DNA from: Blautia hominis
Lineage (GTDB): Bacteria; Bacillota; Clostridia; Lachnospirales; Lachnospiraceae
Reading direction: 5' to 3'
Assembly (NCBI GenBank): GCA_002270465.1
Contig: NQOF01000003.1
Span: forward strand, 310,001 to 374,000
DNA: 64,000 nt
A program made the position numbers and the translations under genes. Numbering within the stretch: the stretch's first letter is position 1; each line of letters begins with the position of its first letter. The notes under the pieces are model-generated. The model worked only from the letters and a program-made list of their open reading frames with translations. It did no database searches and had not been told where the DNA came from. Below, piece by piece: positions 60,947 to 64,000 of the stretch.

Positions 60947-61573
60947 ATGAAAAACATTTTTATACATGGTTCGGGTCATATGTCGACAAGTTGGAATGAA
61001 ACGGTTTCATATATGAATAACAATAAAGATATTTTGTGTCCAAACTTATCCTCAATTCTTAACGGAAAAGAGGCCAGTTATAATAATTTATATTCTTTAT
61101 TCGCTGAATATTGTAATGATAATGACGGACAAATAAACTTATGTGGTATTTCGTTAGGAGGTATATTGGCATTAAATTATACTTTGGATTTCCCTGATAA
61201 AGTAAATTCATTAGTTTTAATCGGGACTCCGCATAAAATTCCCAAAGTAATGTTTAGTATTCAAAATATAATCTTTAGATTTTTGCCAAAATCATTGTTT
61301 GAGAATATGGCATTTAATAAAAAAGACACTTTCATATTGGGAAACTCTATGAAAGAATTAGATTTCAGCAACAACGTCAATAGAATAAAATGTCCTACTC
61401 TTGTGATTTGCGGAAAAAAAGATAGTGCTAACATGAAGTCTGCATATTATTTAGCGGATAATATCCCAAATGCCAAACTAAAGATCATTGAAAATACGGG
61501 GCATATTGTAAATGAAGAAAATCCGAAAATTTTAGCAGAAATATTAAACGAATATTATAGTGAAACCAAATAA
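60947..61573 (+). CDS. Alpha/beta hydrolase
   Basis: A 208-residue alpha/beta hydrolase. The nucleophile elbow is CGISLGG (Ser near residue 68), the acid is in LVICGKKDSAN and the His in ENTGHIVNEE, so the triad is complete. An oxyanion-type HGSG motif is near the N-terminus (IHGSGHM). The substrate is unknown; esterases, lipases and lactone hydrolases share this fold. The gene is clearly more AT-rich than its neighbours, which suggests horizontal transfer. It starts at ATG 60947 after AAAGGAAG. It has no obvious partner genes. Confidence 0.85.
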   Translation: MKNIFIHGSGHMSTSWNETVSYMNNNKDILCPNLSSILNGKEASYNNLYSLFAEYCNDNDGQINLCGISLGGILALNYTLDFPDKVNSLVLIGTPHKIPKVMFSIQNIIFRFLPKSLFENMAFNKKDTFILGNSMKELDFSNNVNRIKCPTLVICGKKDSANMKSAYYLADNIPNAKLKIIENTGHIVNEENPKILAEILNEYYSETK

Positions 61574-61708
61574 AACGTATCATGTTTACGGAATACAGAA
61601 AGGTTATTTCCGGTTTATCGGGCAGAACAACATATGATCAAAGAACCGGATGCAGAGCTGATAACACACTTGCCCGGAGGTGACGGAGCCGGCAATGGAG
61701 GATAAACT

Positions 61709-61921
61709 ATGAAGAGGAAAAAGGAATACTTGGTTTCATCAATGCTATTTGCCATAGGTGCGGTAATTTGGATTACTACTATTCCCCTAAACTGCCATTA
61801 TAGGGGAGCTTTTGATACATGGTTTCTGCTGCATTGCTGTTGTGCACTATTGTTCAGTGTGGCAGCTATCGCTTTTTTTATTAAGTACAGACGCAGCGGG
61901 CGGAATAAGGATGGCAAATAA
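61709..61921 (+). CDS. Small two-helix membrane protein
   Basis: A 70-residue protein with two hydrophobic segments (SSMLFAIGAVIWITTI and LLHCCCALLFSVAAIAFFI) joined by a short loop with NCHYRG, and charged ends on the cytoplasmic side. A run of three cysteines lies in the second helix. It starts at ATG 61709 with a good GGAGGATAA site. I do not recognise the family. It stands alone after the hydrolase, with 135 unremarkable bases between them. Confidence 0.6.
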   Translation: MKRKKEYLVSSMLFAIGAVIWITTIPLNCHYRGAFDTWFLLHCCCALLFSVAAIAFFIKYRRSGRNKDGK

Positions 61922-62010
61922 CATCTGGTCTCCGGAAATGATGAACAAAAGTACATAATATGGAGAAGATGCTATAAAAATCGGCCTGAAGGTGCGGGTG
62001 CTGTGGGTTT

Positions 62011-62202
62011 TATTCTAACATCCCGGAATATGGAGAATATGATGTCCTGTTCATCAATCTGATGGGTGAGGCCATGTATGCAGCCATTTATAGGAGCCTT
62101 GAACATAAGCCGTCGATGGAGCAGCTTGCTGATTAGTATGAAAAAGTAATGAACACCAATCTTGTAATGCAATTTTTGATCGCTGCGGTATTTGGCATAT
62201 AA
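62011..62202 (+). pseudogene. Remnant of an unidentified gene with an in-frame stop
   Basis: One frame reads a convincing helical protein segment (EYGEYDVLFINLMGEAMYAA, then YRSLEHKPSMEQLAD) up to a TAG at 62134-62136, and continues in the same frame (YEKVMNTNLVMQFLIAAVFGI) to TAA at 62200-62202. A point mutation to the TAG is the simplest explanation. There is no start codon with a ribosome site. The family is not recognised. Confidence 0.5.
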
Positions 62203-62339
62203 TGAACCGACCTGTGATCCCAGAAGCAACTCCGGCTTTATGTCGGTATGATTACGGAATGGCAAAACTGGCGAATACGATTTTTAGTAAGAGAGCAGAC
62301 GTTGGCTGGCGGCGGGGCGGTCATCATGATAATAGACAT

Positions 62340-63035
62340 TCAGCTTTCTGACAAACCGTATAGGTAACTTAATAAATCCTCTTTTCTTAGTGGTTCTGCA
62401 TGGCTTAAAACGCAGTAAATGCAGTCCGTCGCTTGAATCATATGCACCAGTTTCCGCAGCTTGCTTTTATCCATATAACCATTGTTGAAAAAATCTTCAC
62501 TTGTGGCATCTCCCAGGAAGAGGACTTTTTCCTCCGGTACATAAACACAAACGGTATCTTCAGAATGAGGGGCTTCGGTGTGATATATTTTTGCGGTCAT
62601 TCCACCTAAGTCTAGAAGAAGCTCTTTCCGGAATTGAATGTCGGACAATACGATATGCAGTTTTGTTTCACCATGATATTCTCGTTCAAAACAAAGATCC
62701 TCTTTTTTTAAACGATTAATATACGACGGTTCAAGAGCTTTTTCTTGTTGCTCCTTCAGGAATAAATTTGTTTTTTCGTGGGCGATGCTGGCTCCATGAA
62801 TCCGGCTCATGCCAAATGTGTGGTCGTAATGCCAGTGTGTTATGACGGTAAAATCAGGTTTTTTAAGCCCTGCTCCTTTTAATTGATCATAAAAGTCATC
62901 AATATGTTTTGCTGAATATCCAGCGTCTATGGCAAGCGAAAATCTGCTTCCTTTCAAGTACGCAAGCATGGGACGATCTACTTCTGCTTCATGTGGCAGA
63001 TAATAAATTCTATCGGTAAGATTTTTTATGCCCAT
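62340..63035 (-). CDS. MBL-fold metallo-hydrolase
   Basis: A 231-residue metallo-beta-lactamase-fold protein. The first metal-binding motif HWHYDH is in VITHWHYDHTFGMS, and further ligands come from APHSED, LFLGDATSED and the C-terminal CVLSHAE. All expected metal-ligand positions look intact. Small members of this superfamily are often lactonases, glyoxalase II-like enzymes or metal-dependent esterases; this one cannot be placed more closely. It is transcribed leftward, divergent from the MarR region. Confidence 0.88.
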   Translation of the reverse strand: MGIKNLTDRIYYLPHEAEVDRPMLAYLKGSRFSLAIDAGYSAKHIDDFYDQLKGAGLKKPDFTVITHWHYDHTFGMSRIHGASIAHEKTNLFLKEQQEKALEPSYINRLKKEDLCFEREYHGETKLHIVLSDIQFRKELLLDLGGMTAKIYHTEAPHSEDTVCVYVPEEKVLFLGDATSEDFFNNGYMDKSKLRKLVHMIQATDCIYCVLSHAEPLRKEDLLSYLYGLSES

Positions 63036-63370
63036 TTTTTATTCCACCTTTCTGGTAATATTTATTTTTATGGAATCGCATTTTCTATGTCTGCAGAAAA
63101 CATCGTATCTATCGTAACATCGCCCGTCTGTTCTTCATATTCTCTGGTTCCTGCCCTATTCACATTTTATCATCAGCCGGCAAATCTGTCTATTCTGTTA
63201 CCGATTTTGGGCAGGATCATGGAAGGCTCCACGACAAGCATTATCATGCCTTTGATCAAAGGGATGAAATGCAGTTGCTGCGATAATTCTCTTGTTGGTA
63301 TAAAGGAAACGATGGAGCAAGGATACTGTAAAAGTACGGATTTTATAGGATTGGCGTGTAGAAAAATATC
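63036..63370. other. Gap between the MBL and MarR genes
   Basis: A 127-residue open frame (62991-63374, plus strand) crosses this gap but lacks a ribosome site, begins inside the MBL gene and has no recognisable motif, so it is not called. The MBL promoter must lie at the left end. Nothing else is visible before the MarR promoter. Confidence 0.5.
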
Positions 63371-63399
63371 TTGACATAGTTAACCAGATTAACTATAAT
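63371..63399 (+). promoter_or_regulatory. Consensus promoter with a palindromic operator in the spacer
   Basis: TTGACA (63371-63376) and TATAAT (63394-63399) are exactly 17 bases apart, a full consensus. TAGTTAA (63377-63383) and TTAACTA (63389-63395) form a perfect palindrome with a five-base centre, filling the spacer. A MarR protein bound there would block RNA polymerase, so autorepression is very likely. Confidence 0.88.
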
Positions 63400-63429
63400 A
63401 GGTTTAAAAATAAGGTTCAGGGAAAACAA

Positions 63430-63846
63430 ATGAATGAAGAGGAAAAGAATGCCTGGGAAATCTCTCTTTTTTGCCGCTTGAATATGAATATGAAACGGGA
63501 ACTTCCCATTCGTCCAAGTGAGATGGGGCTTCTGATATTTATTGCGGAAAGTGAGCGGGAGGTGACCCCGGTCATGGCGGCTGAGTTTTTTAAGGTCAGT
63601 AAGCCGATGATCGCGGTGATGGTTAAAAAGCTGTGCAGGATGGAGTATATCAGAAAGGTCCCGTCAACGGAGGATAAGAGGAAATATCTTTTAATGCCTG
63701 AGGATAAAGCCATAGAATTAGTAAAAGAAACCCATGAGGAATATCTGAGGAATATGACATTGCTGCAAAAAGGCATGGGGGAGGAACGTTTTACAACATT
63801 CATCGGGCTTTTGCGGGAGGCAAATCAGATTCTGGAAAGAGAGTAG
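63430..63846 (+). CDS. MarR-family transcriptional repressor
   Basis: A 138-residue regulator. The winged-helix core is visible as VMAAEFFKVSKPMIAVMVKKLCRMEYIRKVPSTEDKRKYLL, in which DKRKY is the usual wing motif. Such proteins dimerise and are released from DNA by phenolic or other small ligands. It starts at ATG 63430, 31 bases after the consensus promoter's -10 box, with a weak CAGGGA site. It precedes a NAD(P)-binding gene by six bases, so both are probably in one operon under the palindromic operator. Confidence 0.9.
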   Translation: MNEEEKNAWEISLFCRLNMNMKRELPIRPSEMGLLIFIAESEREVTPVMAAEFFKVSKPMIAVMVKKLCRMEYIRKVPSTEDKRKYLLMPEDKAIELVKETHEEYLRNMTLLQKGMGEERFTTFIGLLREANQILERE

Positions 63847-63852
63847 AAAAAA

Positions 63853-64000
63853 ATGGGTAAGATTTTAGTGACAGGAGCGTCCGGCAATGTGGGCGGGTTT
63901 GTGTTGGAATATCTGCGGCAGGCCGGACAGCCGGCGGTGGCGGCGGGTACCCGGCCGGAAAGACTGGAGGAGGGTATGGCAGGGAAGGCGGAGTGCAGAT
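63853..64000 (+). CDS. NmrA-like NAD(P)-binding protein, 5' part (runs off window)
   Basis: The first 49 residues begin MGKILVTGASGNVGGFVLEYL, the glycine-rich nucleotide-binding motif of NmrA-like and SDR-type NAD(P)-binding proteins. Common relatives are NAD(P)H:quinone-sensing or oxidoreductase proteins. It starts at ATG 63853, six bases after the MarR stop. The codons are much richer in G and C than in the neighbouring genes. The rest lies beyond the window. Confidence 0.8.
   Translation, partial: MGKILVTGASGNVGGFVLEYLRQAGQPAVAAGTRPERLEEGMAGKAECR

Noticed and set aside
62991-63374. A 127-residue plus-strand frame ending just before the MarR promoter
   Set aside because: It begins inside the convergent-strand MBL gene, has no ribosome site and no recognisable motif.

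Overview
The window looks like a chromosomal segment of a gut Clostridia bacterium, most likely Lachnospiraceae (Blautia/Dorea/Clostridium-like). The reasons are strong AGGAGG ribosome sites, TTG starts, LAL, AraC and YesMN-type regulators, CUT1 importers without their own ATPase, a glycyl radical enzyme and host-glycan glycosidases. I saw no rRNA, tRNA, CRISPR array, transposase or phage gene. This is judged from gene content alone.

1-7.8 kb: the 3' end of recA and a CarD-like small protein, followed by a RiPP-type locus: LAL regulator, Nif11-leader-like precursor peptide, GNAT-like protein and radical SAM/SPASM enzyme. A perfect 12-bp inverted repeat flanks the precursor gene. A GNAT acetyltransferase and a small coiled-coil protein follow.

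7.9-21.5 kb: an AraC-GH39 fusion and a LacI repressor sit beside a ten-kilobase operon. It encodes two Gfo/Idh/MocA oxidoreductases, a ribose-type ABC importer (lipoprotein, two permeases, double ATPase), two TIM-barrel sugar isomerase-like proteins and a small protein of the C-glycoside deglycosidase beta-subunit type. The last TIM-barrel protein and the small protein together look like a C-glycoside deglycosidase (DgpBC/DfgAB-like). The operon therefore probably imports a C-glycosylated plant compound (or a related glycoside), oxidises its sugar at C3 and cleaves the C-C bond. A ROK kinase with its middle deleted follows.

21.6-30.4 kb: a zone of gene remnants (cation-efflux-like, response regulator, histidine kinase), then CGGC-domain and DUF401 genes divergent from a TetR gene, a YaiI-family gene, a Cache-GGDEF protein, a two-part YeeE/YedE transporter and a double-HTH GntR regulator. 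A terminator and kinase scrap at 25.26-25.43 kb are a shortened copy of sequence at 38.9-40.8 kb.

30.6-38.7 kb: a signalling operon with a small protein, two hybrid histidine kinases and a PAS-PAS-GGDEF-GAF protein.

39.2-59.7 kb: a host-glycan locus. Two YesM/YesN-type two-component pairs accompany an unusual glycyl radical enzyme and its activase, two GH29 fucosidase-like enzymes, a GH89 alpha-N-acetylglucosaminidase, two lipoprotein binding proteins and one CUT1 permease pair. The glycosidases lack signal peptides, so fucose- and GlcNAc-containing oligosaccharides are probably imported and then cut in the cytoplasm.

59.9-64 kb: an AraC regulator, an AT-rich alpha/beta hydrolase, a small membrane protein, a gene remnant, an MBL-fold hydrolase, and a MarR repressor with a textbook promoter-operator driving a truncated NmrA-like gene.
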